A DNA stretch of 64,000 nt from Gambelia wislizenii (GCA_030847615.1 JAUMIR010000005.1:107661116-107725115); one strand, 5' to 3'; shown: positions 35,655 through 45,978, counted from the first letter of the stretch. Translations and numbers: made by a program. Notes: generated by a model not told the origin, from the letters alone.

Positions 35655-35902
35655 TTGAAAGAGAACTTTTATAAAAGATGTATAGATGGCATTTGACTCC
35701 TGAGACACTTTCTAAAATGTACAATAAATTATCTAATAAGTGTTGGAAATGTGAACAGAAAACTTGGTCATTGTTTCATATGTGGTGGACTTGTGAAAAA
35801 CCCCAGAAATATTGGACTGAAATCCATAAGATTTTAAAAGTTAGATTCCAGATGAAACTTGAAATTTGTTTACTTGGGATGTTGAAAGAAAACCTATTGT
35901 AA
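35655..35902 (+). pseudogene. L1 ORF2 C-terminus, first half
   Basis: The frame reads MYRWHLTPETLSKMYNKLSN then CWKC and HMWWTCEK, the cysteine-containing C-terminal block of L1 ORF2 (W-x-LTP, CW-x-C, HMWW-x-C). It stops near 35902. The C-terminal continuation appears at 36877 after about 970 bp of unrelated sequence, so this is one L1 tail split by an insertion. It is a separate copy from the L1 at 29172. Confidence 0.85.
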
Positions 35903-35904
35903 CC

Positions 35905-36870
35905 TAGGGGTTGTCTAAATGGTCAAAATAACCCTAATGGAAATTGCAGGGAATATGATTTGTCTAAATGGGATCCTGCGACATGGTGATGTATTGTGAA
36001 GGAGGGTGGCAAAAAAGGCCAAAAACCTCAGGAGAAAAGCCTTTGTGGCTTTTCCTGAATTAAAAAAAAAAAAACAAAACAAAACAGAAGGAGGATGCAC
36101 ATTCCCCCTTGTTAGGACAGCAATTCGATAGGAATCACAATAGGAAGTGTGACTCTGGTTGGCTGGACAAACACAGGGACAGGGCTTGATGACAGAGCAA
36201 GTGCCTGCAAGCCATCATTTTTTTTCCTGAGCGGGGATGGAAGAAGGGAGGCGAGCATTGTCTTCCTCTTCTTCCTTTCCCATTCACCTTCTGCTGCTGC
36301 TACAACCCCCCACGGGGATAGGAGAAGGGATGCAAACTCTCCTCCTTTCTCTGTTCACCCAGTGCTGCCGTTGCAACTCCCCATAGGGATGGGAGAAGGG
36401 AGGGGAACTCTCTCCTCCTTTCACCCACTGCTGCCACTGCAACCCCCTGCAGGGATGGGAGAAGGGAGGTGAGCTCTCTGCTCCTTCCTTCCCCATTCAC
36501 CCTCCGCCACCATCACTGTAGGTCCCCATGGGGGTGGGAAAAGGAAGATGAGCTCTCTCCTCCTTTTTCTTCCCTGTTTACCCTCTATTGCCACCACTGC
36601 CGCAACCCCCTGCAGGGATGAGAGAAGAAAGGCAATCTCTCTGCTCATCTTCTTTCTTCCCCATTCACCTGCCACCGCCACTATACACCCCCCCATAGGG
36701 ATGGGAGAAGGGAGGCAAGCTCTCCTCCTCTTCTTACTTCCCCATTTACTCTCCCCCTGTCATCTAGCATGTAGAGTTTATAGGGGCTGCTGGGGGCAAA
36801 AAGAAAATTAAGACAAGTAGCAGCTGCTGCAACTTGCTATTACTGTGGGGAACTACAGGTTTTTTGGGAG
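35905..36870. mobile_element. insertion with an internal VNTR, interrupting an L1 tail
   Basis: The segment between the two L1 pieces begins with unassigned sequence, has an A-rich tract with (AAAAC) units at 36060-36085, then a unique part, then the minisatellite at 36225-36760. No terminal inverted repeats or target duplications are resolved. Its composition (purine/pyrimidine-skewed, GC-rich) differs from the surrounding L1. Confidence 0.55.
36225..36760. repeat. minisatellite, ~65-88-bp imperfect units
   Basis: The core GGGATGGGAGAAGGGAGG recurs at about 36231, 36317, 36386, 36452, 36616 and 36698, with a variant near 36531. Between cores lie CTCTCCTCCTTT, CCCATTCACC and CTGC(C/T)(A/G)C(C/T)-rich parts. 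About seven units vary in length. Frames through it (GMGEGR, PSPIPVGG) are repeat artefacts. Confidence 0.85.
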
Positions 36871-36876
36871 AACATT

Positions 36877-37075
36877 ACACTATATGATCATAGCTACAAT
36901 ACTTTTATATGGTCAGAAATGGAAAGACGTATTGATTCCTTCAAAGGAAAACTGGCTGATGAAGACATGTGAATTGGTTGAAATGGATAAATTGACATTG
37001 CTAATTAAGGAGAAATCTTTGGTTAATTTTTTAAAAGGATTAGGATTTGTTTATTACTTTTTTACAACAAAGTAA
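36877..37075 (+). pseudogene. L1 ORF2 C-terminus, second half
   Basis: The frame reads LHYMIIATILLYGQKWKDV, then PSKENWLMKTCELVEMDKLT and ends FFTTK-stop. This matches the L1 ORF2 tail (A-A-R-I-x-x-AQKWK, W-x-x-K, E-M-DKLT). It continues the fragment at 35655-35902, with the VNTR-bearing insertion between. Confidence 0.85.
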
Positions 37076-37109
37076 GGGATATGTATCCACTTGCTTTTAT
37101 TTTTAAAAA

Positions 37110-37375
37110 TGTGTTTCTGTGGATGGTTTGCAGTTTTGACAGCTGTGCCTGGCTGTTCTCTCACGAGAATGGCCGGGATTTCAGTTCCCAGTTGTAAAAG
37201 CAGCCTTACGATAGCTGCATTTATGACCGGGCTGCAAAGGCAGGGGGATCCCGTTTCTATCACCGAATGAAGGTAGGTGTCTGAAACCTTTTCCTTTATT
37301 CTTTGGCAGGAATGGGAGTGGGGCAGGTGGGGGGTAGCAGGACAGAAACGGGCTACACAGGCCTGTCTGATAATC
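37110..37375. mobile_element. Harbinger-like element, right part
   Basis: Shares with 53975-54245 the order TCTC(A/T)(C/T)GAGA-ATGG, GCTGCATTTATGACC/GCTGCATTCACTCC, GGGACAGAAACGGG-like and GGCCTGTCTGATAAT terminus. The last bases are diverged and no left terminus is seen. Confidence 0.55.
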
Positions 37376-38181
37376 TGCTGTGTTTATTTGTGTGCGTGTA
37401 CATGTGTGTGTTAATAAAAAATACATTTTAAAGTCATTTCTTCCCTAGGTCAAATTTTAAATGGGACAATTTGTGTCACCTGTATCCCCTTTCAATAAGT
37501 TATGCAACATATGCAATTAAGGACTGCCATCCCAGTGAGTCAACATTTTTTTTTCTTTCTTTCTGGGAGTAGCAAATGGCATAATTTGCCCTTAGAGGAC
37601 AAAAAGAAGTTAGGAGTCCAGAAGCATCTTGAAATAAACCATTTTCTCATGAGCTAATGCTGTAGTTTATTTAAAATTTAATGATTATTTTTACATAAGG
37701 TTATATTTTTGCCACTGCAGCAAAGGTATACATAATTTATATCTTGTTTATGCAGCTAACAAATGTGTTTTTCCAAGATAAGGAGGACCGTTTCTAATAC
37801 CTCCACATAACAGAGATTGTGCACATTTTTAAAGAAAAAAAGATTTATGAACATTACTTATTATGACTGATTTGCTAATGTTTTAATGCTCTTTCTTTAC
37901 CTTGAGGTCCAGTCCCTGTACTGCATGCTGAACCTGAATGTTTATGCAGTTCATTTGATCATCAGCAAAGATCAGCATGCCTTCAGATAACCCACAACCC
38001 CAGCAAGAAATGCGACATATTAGCATCAGTTTGTGGATTTAAACTCCATTGAATGAGAACTCGCTTCTTCTTTATGGGTGTTTAGACAATGTGAGAAGTC
38101 AAGCATAGAAGCTTCTCATTGCCAGCTTCCTTTTTATATGTTTGAGGTATAGTGTGAAATGTAACATAGAAGAAGAAATTA
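37376..38181. other. unassigned non-coding sequence
   Basis: AT-rich. Nothing recognised before the TA at 38180-38181 that precedes the Tigger-like element. Confidence 0.45.
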
Positions 38182-39840
38182 CAGTTGCCCCTCCACATTC
38201 GCGAACTCAGCATTCGCGGTTTTAATTATTCGCGGTTTTGGGAGGCCCCCCCGGGGCCCCCCCAAAACCACGAAAAGGGGCCTCCGGAGGCCCCTTGAAA
38301 GCTGTGGGAAGGAGCCGGGAGGGCCGGCTAGGCGTTCACGGGGCTTTTGGAGACCCCCCAGAGGCCCCGTGAAGGCCTGGGGAGGGTGGAGGGAGGGTGG
38401 GGGGAGGCCTTCACGGAGCCTTGGAAGGCTCCGTGAAGGGCTGGGGAGGGTGGGGGGAGGCCGCGGAGGCCTTCACGGAGCCTTGAAAGGCTCCGTGAAG
38501 GCCCGGGGGAGGGTGGGGGGAGGGTGGGGGGAGGCCTTCACGGAGCCTTGGAAGGCTCCGTGAAGGGCTGGGGAGGGTGGGGGGAGGCCGCGGAGGCCTT
38601 CACGGAGCCTTGAAAGGCTCCGTGAAGGCCCCGGGGAGGGAGGGTGGAGGGTGGGGGGAGGCCTTCACGGAGCTTTCCAAGGCTCCGTGAAGGGCTGGGG
38701 AGGGTGGGGGGAGGCCGCGGAGGCCTTCACGGAGCCTTGAAAGGCTCCGTGAAGGCCCCAGGGAGGGAGGGGGGAGGATGGGGGGAGGCCTTCACGGAGC
38801 CTTGGAAGGCTCCGTGAAGGGCTGGGGAGGGTGGGGGGAGGCCGCGGAGGCCTTCACGGAGCCTTGAAAGGCTCCGTGAAGGCCCCGGGGAGGGAGGGTG
38901 GAGGGTGGGGGGAGGCCACGGAGGCCTTCACGGAGCCTTGAAAGGCTCCGTGAAGGCCCCGGGGAGGGTGGGGGGAGGCCTTCACGGAGCCTTGGAAGGC
39001 TCCGTGAAGGGCTGGGGAGGGTGGGGGGAGGCCGCGGAGGCCTTCACGGAGCCTTGAAAGGCTCCGTGAAGGCCCCGGGGAGGGAGGGTGGAGGGTGGGG
39101 GGAGGCCTTCACGGAGCCTTGGAAGGCTCCGTGAAGGGCTGGGGAGGGTGGGGGGAGGCCCCGGGGAGGGAGGGTGGAGGGTGGGGGGAGGCCTTCACGG
39201 AGCCTTGGAAGGCTCCGTGAAGGGCTGGGGAGGGTGGGGGGAGGCCCCAGGGAGGGAGGGGGGAGGATGGGGGGAGGCCTTCACGGAGCCTTGGAAGGCT
39301 CCGTGAAGGGCTGGGGAGGGTGGGGGGAGGCCGCGGAGGCCTTCACGGAGCCTTGAAAGGCTCCATGAAGGCCCCGGGGAGGGTGGGGGGAGGCCTTCAC
39401 GGAGCCTTGAAAGGCTCCGTGAAGGGCTGGGGAGGGTGGGGGGAGGCCGCGGAGGCCTTCACGGAGCCTTGGAATGCTCCGTGAAGGGCTGGGGAGGGTG
39501 GGGGGAGGCCGCGGAGGCCTTCACGGAGCCTTGAAAGGCTCCGTGAAGGCCCCGGGGAGGGAGGGGGGAGGGAGGGGGGAGGGTGGGGGGAGGCCTTCAC
39601 GGAGCCTTGGAATGCTCCGTGAAGGGCTGGGGAGGGTGGGGGGAGGCCGCGGAGGCCTTCACGGAGCCTTGAAAGGGTCCGTGAAGGCCCCGGGGAGGGA
39701 GGGGGGAGGGTGGGGGGAGGCCTTCACGGAGCCTTCGAAGGCTCCGTGAAGGCCCCGGGGAGGGCAATCCATATTCGCGGTTTTTTTACATTCGCAGGGG
39801 TCCGTGGAACGTAACCCCCGCGAATGTCAAGGGACAACTG
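38182..39840. mobile_element. Tigger-like element 1 carrying a hairpin array
   Basis: Termini CAGTTGCCCCTCCACATTCG and, inverted, CAGTTGTCCCTTGACATTCG match at 17 of 20 positions. They are flanked by TA on both sides (38180-38181, 39841-39842). The terminus resembles pogo/Tigger ends (CAGTTGACCCTTGA type), and TA duplication fits Tc1/mariner/pogo. Only about 240 bp is ordinary element sequence. The rest (38374-39760) is a GC-rich hairpin array. No transposase is present, so mobility would need one in trans. Confidence 0.85.
38374..39760. repeat. hairpin/G-tract tandem array in Tigger 1
   Basis: 21 units each centre on CCTTCACGGAGCCTT-NN-AAGGCTCCGTGAAGG, a 15-bp stem with a 2-nt centre (GA, GG, CC or CG). 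Units alternate with G tracts such as GGGCTGGGGAGGGTGGGGGG, which satisfy the four-run G-quadruplex pattern, and with GGCCGCGGAGG. A looser hairpin at 38335-38373 (TTCACGGGGC stem) lies just outside the array and may be the founder. The frames, open on both strands, are a by-product of stop-poor GC repeats, not genes. Confidence 0.9.
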
Positions 39841-39842
39841 TA

Positions 39843-41010
39843 TCTTGGTATGTCAGATTATCACAGTGCCTTTCAACAGTAATGTAATACTCTAGTCAAG
39901 AAGGTAATGAGATATAACTTTTGGCCAGATCCAGTGAAAACTATTCTAGCTCTTACATAGCACAAGTGAAAGCTGCCACAAAGTTCACTGGGAAAGTTCA
40001 CATGATAAAGTTTCCAGAAGTTTCTCTTTCTATGGTGGAGTGAAGATGGATATACTGTATCTTCAGAGCAAATACTGTATAAAATACTGTATCTTCTCTA
40101 TCATTACCATGAAGTAATGAGCATTGCAAATGCTCCATGTAACAGATAGAAATCCAAGTGCTAGGGACGTACATCTTCAGCTATTATAATTATGGTAGTT
40201 TTCTCCCCACTGTGAGAGGAAATGAACATTCTTCTTCTGTATGCTTTCCGTAGTTGAATGTCCCCAAGTGTTGAAGAGGAATTATTCTGTGGGGGGAAAA
40301 CACATAGGATTTGCACAGACATACCCCTTGTTTTCTGTGCAGAAAATCCATTTTTTGCACAGAAAGCAGGGGATTGTGCCAAAACAAATCAATGTGTTTT
40401 TCTCCACATAATAATTCCCTCACAACACTTTGAGATGTTTGAATACCAGAAAATGATAGAGAATTCTCACTGATCTATTATTCTTCCTTACAAGGTTTCT
40501 TGACAGTCAGGAAGCCTGTCTTTCAACCGGAAATGAACAATGTGCACGGAAGCCCTGTTTATGTGATCTTTCCCCTTCCTTGGGAAGCCTGCACATTGAG
40601 ATCAGCTTGGGAATTCCCATCTCATTCTTTATCTCCACAGTTGGGAAGTGTGTGTGTGTGCCTTCCCGTTTTCCACCATGGAAAGAAGTTAGGCTTGGAA
40701 ATGACACAATTTCCACCCCCCTGAGAATCCTTTTATGTGCCAACGGGATAATGGTTTCAGGATTTCAAATGTGAAAATCTGCTAAATTATTACATTACTG
40801 AAAGCAACACAAAAATCACAGAAAATGCATTTGATTAATTAGTAATAATGTTAAGTATTGTGAGGAGTCTTCAGCCCCGTCTATATGAGCCAAAAAAAAC
40901 CAGATTGCTCTGCAGTAATGACAAACAGTAGTAGATGTGATTTGTTGTAAAAAAAATTTTGGCCCCCCAAAGCTTCACATGTCCTCCAGTCAAGATGGCC
41001 ATGAATTAAT
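39843..41010. other. spacer between the two Tigger-like elements
   Basis: Contains the unclassified repeat at 40220-40445, small duplicated TACTGTAT motifs at 40058-40092, and from about 40950 the start of the repeat into which Tigger 2 is inserted. No gene. Confidence 0.5.
40220..40445. repeat. unclassified dispersed repeat with TTTTCTGTGCAGAAAA core
   Basis: Contains the palindrome TTTTCTGTGCAGAAAA (40331-40346) and a second TTTTTTGCACAGAAA. It ends with TTTGAGATGTTTGAATACCA. Related sequences are at 26430, 52440 and 54300. Family unknown to me. Confidence 0.45.
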
Positions 41011-41205
41011 TGCAGTTGCCCCTCCACATTCGCAAACTCAGCATTCGCGGTTTTAATTATTCGCGGTTTTGGGAGGGCCCCCCCGGGGCCCCCCCAAAAC
41101 CGCGAAAAGGGGCCTCCGGAGGCCCCTTGAAAGCTGTGGGAAGGAGCCGGGAGGGCCGGCTAGGCGTTCACGGGGCTTTTGGAGACCCCCCAGAGGCCCC
41201 GTGAA

Positions 41206-44200
41206 GGCCTGGGGAGGGTGGAGGAAGGGTGGGGGGAGGCCTTCACGGAGCTTTGGAAGGCTCCGTGAAGGGCTGGGGAGGGTGGGGGGAGGCCGCGGAG
41301 GCCTTCACGGAGCCTTCCAAGGCTCCGTGAAGGCCCCGGGGAGTGTGGGGGGAGGCCGCGGAGGCCTTCACGGAGCCTTGAAAGGCTCCGTGAAGGCCCC
41401 AGGGAGGGAGGGGGGAGGATGGGGGGAGGCCTTCACGGAGCCTTGGAAGGCTCCGTGAAGGGCTGGGGAGGGTGGGGGGAGGCCACGGAGGCCTTCACGG
41501 AGCCTTGAAAGGCTCCGTGAAGGCCCTGGGGAGGGTGGGGGAGGCCTTCACGGAGCCTTCCAAGGCTCCGTGAAGGGCTGGGGAAGGTGGGGGGAGGCCG
41601 CGGAGGCCTTCACGGAGCCTTGAAAGGCTCCGTGAAGGACCCGGGGAGGGAGGGGGGAGGGAGGGGGGAGGGTGGGGGGAGGCCTTCACGGAGCCTTCCA
41701 AGGCTCCGTGAAGGGCTGGGGAGGGTGGGGGGAGGCCGCGGAGGCCTTCACGGAGCCTTGAAAGGCTCCGTGAAGGCCCCGGGGAGGGTGGGGGGAGGCC
41801 TTCAAGGAGCCTTGGAATGCTCCGTGAAGGGCTGGGGAGGGTGGGGGGAGGCCGCGGAGGCCTTCACGGAGCCTTGAAAGGTTCCGTGAAGGCCCCGGGG
41901 AGGGCGGGGGGAGGGTGGGGGAAGGCCTTTACGGAGCCTTCCAAGGCTCCGTGAAGGGCTGGGGAGGGTGGGGGGAGGCCGCGGAGGCCTTCACGGAGCC
42001 TTGAAAGGCTCCGTGAAGGCCCCGGGGAAGGAGGGGGGAGGGTGGGGGGAGGCCTTCACGGAGCCTTCGAAGGCTCCGTGAAGGGCTGGGGAGGGTGGGG
42101 GGAGGCCGCGGAGGCCTTCACGGAGCCTTGAAAGGCTCCGTGAAGGCCCCGGGGAGGGAGGGGGGAGGGAGGGGGGAGGGTGGGGGGAGGCCTTCACGGA
42201 GCCTTCCAAGGCTCCGTGAAGGGCTGGGGAGGGTGGGGGGAGGCCGCGGAGGCCTTCACGGAGCCTTGAAAGGTTCCGTGAAGGCCCCGGGGAGGGCGGG
42301 GGGAGGGTGGGGGGAGGCCTTTACGGAGCCTTCCAAGGCTCCGTGAAGGGCTGGGGAGGGTGGGGGGAGGCCGCGGAGGCCTTCACGGAGCCTTGAAAGG
42401 CTCCGTGAAGGCCCCGGGGAAGGAGGGGGAGGGTGGGGGGAGGCCTTCACGGAGCCTTCGAAGGCTCCGTGAAGGGCTGGGGAGGGTGGGGGGAGGCCGC
42501 GGAGGCCTTCACGGAGCCTTGAAAGGCTCCGTGAAGGCCCCGGGGAGGGTGGGGGGAGGCCTTCAAGGAGCCTTGGAATGCTCCGTGAAGGGCTGGGGAG
42601 GGTGGGGGGAGGCCGCGGAGGCCTTCACGGAGCCTTGAAAGGTTCCGTGAAGGCCCCGTGGAGGGCGGGGGGAGGGTGGGGGAAGGCCTTTACGGAGCCT
42701 TCCAAGGCTCCGTGAAGGGCTGGGGAGGGTGGGGGGAGGCCGCGGAGGCCTTCACGGAGCCTTGAAAGGCTCCGTGAAGGCCCCGGGGAAGGAGGGGGGA
42801 GGGTGGGGGGAGGCCTTCACGGAGCCTTCGAAGGCTCCGTGAAGGGCTGGGGAGGGTGGGGGGAGGCCGCGGAGGCCTTCACGGAGCCTTGAAAGGCTCC
42901 GTGAAGGCCCCGGGGAGGGAGGGGGGAGGGAGGGGGGAGGGTGGGGGGAGGCCTTCACGGAGCCTTCCAAGGCTCCGTGAAGGGCTGGGGAGGGTGGGGG
43001 GAGGCCGCGGAGGCCTTCACGGAGCCTTGAAAGGTTCCGTGAAGGCCCCGGGGAGGGCAGGGGGAGGGTGGGGGGAGGCCTTTACGGAGCCTTCCAAGGC
43101 TCCGTGAAGGGCTGGGGAGGGTGGGGGGAGGCCGCGGAGGCCTTCACGGAGCCTTGAAAGGCTCCGTGAAGGCCCCGGGGAAGGAGGGGGAGGGTGGGGG
43201 GAGGCCTTCACGGAGCCTTCGAAGGCTCCGTGAAGGGCTGGGGAGGGTGGGGGGAGGCCGCGGAGGCCTTCACGGAGCCTTGAAAGGCTCCGTGAAGGCC
43301 CCGGGGAGGGTGGGGGGAGGCCTTCACGGAGCCTTCCAAGGCTCCGTGAAGGGCTGGGGAAGGTGGGGGGAGGCCGCGGAGGCCTTCACGGAGCCTTGAA
43401 AGGCTCCGTGAAGGCCCCGGGGAGGGAGGGGGGAGGGAGGGGGGAGGCCTTCACGGAGCCTTCCAAGGCTCCGTGAAGGGCTGGGGAGGGTGGGGGGAGG
43501 CCGCGGAGGCCTTCACGGAGCCTTGAAAGGCTCCGTGAAGGCCCCGGGGAGGGTGGGGGGAGGCCTTCACGGAGCCTTGGAAGGCTCCGTGAAGGGCTGG
43601 GGAGGGTGGGGGGAGGCCGCGGAGGCCTTCACGGAGCCTTGAAAGGCTCCGTGAAGGCCCCGGGGAGGGTGGGGGGAGGCCTTCAAGGAGCCTTGGAATG
43701 CTCCGTGAAGTGCTGGGGAGGGTGGGGGGAGGCCGCGGAGGCCTTCACGGAGCCTTGAAAGGCTCCGTGAAGGCCCCGGGGAGGGAGGGGGGAGGGTGGG
43801 GGGAGGCCTTTACGGAGCCTTGGAATGCTCCGTGAAGGGCTGGGGAGGGTGGGGGGAGGCCGCGGAGGCCTTCACGGAGCCTTGAAAGGCTCCGTGAAGG
43901 CCCCAGGGAGGGAGGGGGGAGGGTGGGGGGAGGCCTTCACGGAGCCTTCCAAGGCTCCGTGAAGGGCTGGGGAGGGTGGGGGGAGGCCGCGGAGGCCTTC
44001 ACGGAGCCTTGAAAGGCTCCGTGAAGGCCCCAGGGAGGGAGGGGGGAGGATGGGGGGAGGCCTTCACGGAGCCTTGAAAGGCTCCGTGAAGGCCCCGGGG
44101 AGGGTGGGGGGAGGGTGGGGGGAGGCCTTCACAGAGCCTTGGAAGGCTCCGTGAAGGGCTGGGGAGGGTGGGGGGAGGCCGTGGAGGCCTTCACGGGGCC

Positions 44201-44430
44201 TTGAAAGGCTCCGTGAAGGCCCCGGGGAGGGAGGGGGGAGGGTGGGGGGAGGCCTTCACGGAGCCTTCGAAGGCTCCGTGAAGGCCTGGGGAGGGTGGGG
44301 GGAGGCCGCAGAGGCCTTCACGGGGCCTTGAAAGACTCCGTGAAGGCCCCGGGGAGGGAGGGGGGAGGGTGGGGGGAGGCCACGGAGGCCTTCACGGAGC
44401 CTTCGAAGGCTCCGTGAAGGCCCCGGGGAG
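41206..44430. repeat. hairpin/G-tract tandem array in Tigger 2
   Basis: About fifty copies of the same 32-bp hairpin unit occur, separated by GGGGAGGGTGGGGGGAGG-type tracts and GGCCGCGGAGGCC. Variants include centres GA, CC, GG and CG and point changes (for example GCCTTTACGG, GGTTCCGTG) that recur at regular distances. The array is rich in CpG. Apparent proteins of 60-130 residues on both strands (GSVKAPG, PHPPPSLPP patterns) are repeat artefacts. Confidence 0.9.
41720..43316. repeat. 761-bp higher-order repeat within array 2
   Basis: Sequence from about 41720 to 42555 recurs at an offset of exactly 761 bp (42481-43316), including rare variants: GGTTCCGTGAAGG (41880 and 42641), GGGGGAAGGCCTTTACGG (41919 and 42680) and the AAGGAGGGGGAGGGTGG form (42420 and 43181). 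Only scattered single-base differences are seen, implying a recent unequal exchange or replication-slippage event. Confidence 0.85.
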
Positions 44431-44510
44431 GGCAATCCATATTCGCGGTTTTTTTACATTCGCGGGGGTCCGTGGAACGTAACCCCCGCGAATGTCAAGG
44501 GACAACTGTA

Positions 44511-44645
44511 CTCACATTTTAACTTACCTGAATTTGCTGCCACCAAACTTTTTTTTTTAAAAAAATGTTTTCCTATGTGCGATAGATATTTCGCCTTTAC
44601 TAAAAAGAAAACAACACACCCTGTTTTATCACCCTAGTGCTCATT
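44511..44645. repeat. right flank of the interrupted repeat, copy A
   Basis: CTCACATTTTAACTTACCTG through CCTGTTTTATCACCCTAG matches 45654-45790. Together with 40950-41010 it forms the sequence split by Tigger 2. Confidence 0.85.
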
Positions 44646-45589
44646 TACTAAGGTGAAAATCCAACATGGCAGCTCAGTGCGCTTGCCTTGTTAGCAAGCC
44701 CCACCCCTGCACTTGTCTGGCCAATGAGCTTTGCGCTTCTGCTCATAAGGGAAAGCAATTCAAAGTGAATCGCTTGTCCCAATGAGCAGGAATGTGTAGT
44801 CCCCTTGCTGTTTTTTGTTTGTTTGTTTGTTTTAAAAGAACTCCAGGAAAAAGCTTAGGAGTTTTTGATGTTTTTGGTACTCCTTCTTCCAAATATGCCT
44901 TAACAATGCGGGATCCCATTAAGACAGGTAGGATTCTCCTCACAGTGAGGAGTATTTTCACCGTTAAGACAGCCCCTGTTATAGGCTAAGTCTGCCAGGA
45001 TAACGCAAATATTTACACACAGTTAAAATCCCTTATGGCATCTAAATTGTGTGTGGAAGGGTGAGAATAAGTATACTGGTTCTGGGACTGAACAAACTCA
45101 CACCACTGCCTCTCACGTGTTCCCTTTACCATTCTCCTCTCCTCCACATCTTTGAAGGTAAGCAGGCTCAGAACTTGGACCTTTTCAGAAGTAATTCAGG
45201 CTGTTATTCATCATAGTGACGATATGTTACTTGTTGCACTGCTTGTTACTTTCCTATCACTTTTGAGGAGGGAAATCTCTTAGGATCAATAAAAAAAATG
45301 GGATGATATTTGAAAAATTCCTGCCAAAATTTCTCTCAAAATGCCCTCAAAATTAACTTTGGAAAATAATTGGGAATGGTTACTCCTTACAACAGTAATG
45401 TAATATTGTGCTTACCTGTTACACTGAAGTTAAAGTGTGACTTTTTACCCCTCCTTATCAACAAAATAAACAGTTACAAACAACAACCTTTGTGGAGATC
45501 TTATATCACCTATGTAGTTACAACTGTATAACAATTTAATGTCTCCTGGTCTGATCCTCCAAAGCCACCTTACCAGCCAGTAACCACAA
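44646..45589. other. unassigned non-coding sequence
   Basis: Contains GTTT repeats at 44815-44832. Nothing else is recognised. Confidence 0.4.
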
Positions 45590-45790
45590 TACTTTTTTGG
45601 ACCCCAAAATGTTCACATGCCCACCAGTCAAGATGATGGCCACAAGTTAATTACTCACATTTTAACTTACCTGAATTTGCTGCTGCCAAACATTTTTTTT
45701 TAAAAAAATAATAATTCCTATGTGTGATAGAGAGATATTTTGCCTTTATTAAAAAGACAAAAACCCACCCTGTTTTATTGCCTTAGCATT
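45590..45790. repeat. uninterrupted copy B of the Tigger 2 target repeat
   Basis: CCCCAAAATGTTCACATGCC, CCAGTCAAGATG, then AGTTAATTACTCACATTTT and ACTTACCTGAATTTGCTGC run continuously. In copy A the same sequence is split at the TA by the element at 41013-44508. Confidence 0.85.
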
Positions 45791-45813
45791 CATTTGCAAT
45801 GGAGGTCTGTTGA

Positions 45814-45978
45814 GCTGGTGATTGGGGTGCAGCAGGAAGAGATTTTCCTCCTCCTTCTTCCAGCGAGCAAGGCTGCGATGAGGAATTGTGACAGAGGTCT
45901 TTCTTCTGATTGTTGAAAACCTGCTTGCTGGCAGGAAGAGTTTGGAAATGTCATCCTGTTGCATCCCAATCACCAGCT
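45814..45978. repeat. 165-bp imperfect hairpin
   Basis: The outer arms AGCTGGTGATTGGGGTGCAG (45814) and its complement CATCCCAATCACCAGCT (to 45978) pair with two mismatches over 25 bp. Complementarity continues inward (TTCTTCCAGCGAGCAAGG against CCTGCTTGCTGGCAGGAAG). It may be the core of a fold-back MITE of which copies A and B are parts. Confidence 0.75.

Larger units (their letters stand above)
41013..44508. mobile_element. Tigger-like element 2 carrying a longer hairpin array
   Basis: Same termini and orientation as element 1. The right flank is TA (44509-44510) and the left flank is TG (41011-41012), read as a decayed TA. The first 190 bp is nearly identical to element 1, including the founder hairpin at 41167-41205. 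An unoccupied relative of the target exists at 45590-45790, where AGTTAATTACTCACATTTT is uninterrupted, confirming the TA target and both borders. Confidence 0.9.

Noticed and set aside
38369..43399. Many 60-130-residue frames in the GC array as genes
   Set aside because: They occur on both strands, mirror the tandem period, and have no domain. They are stop-poor repeat artefacts.
38374..44430. CRISPR-like array (regular palindromic repeats)
   Set aside because: There are no unique spacers of constant length. The intervals are themselves repetitive G tracts, the context is a eukaryotic Tigger-like element, and no cas genes are present.
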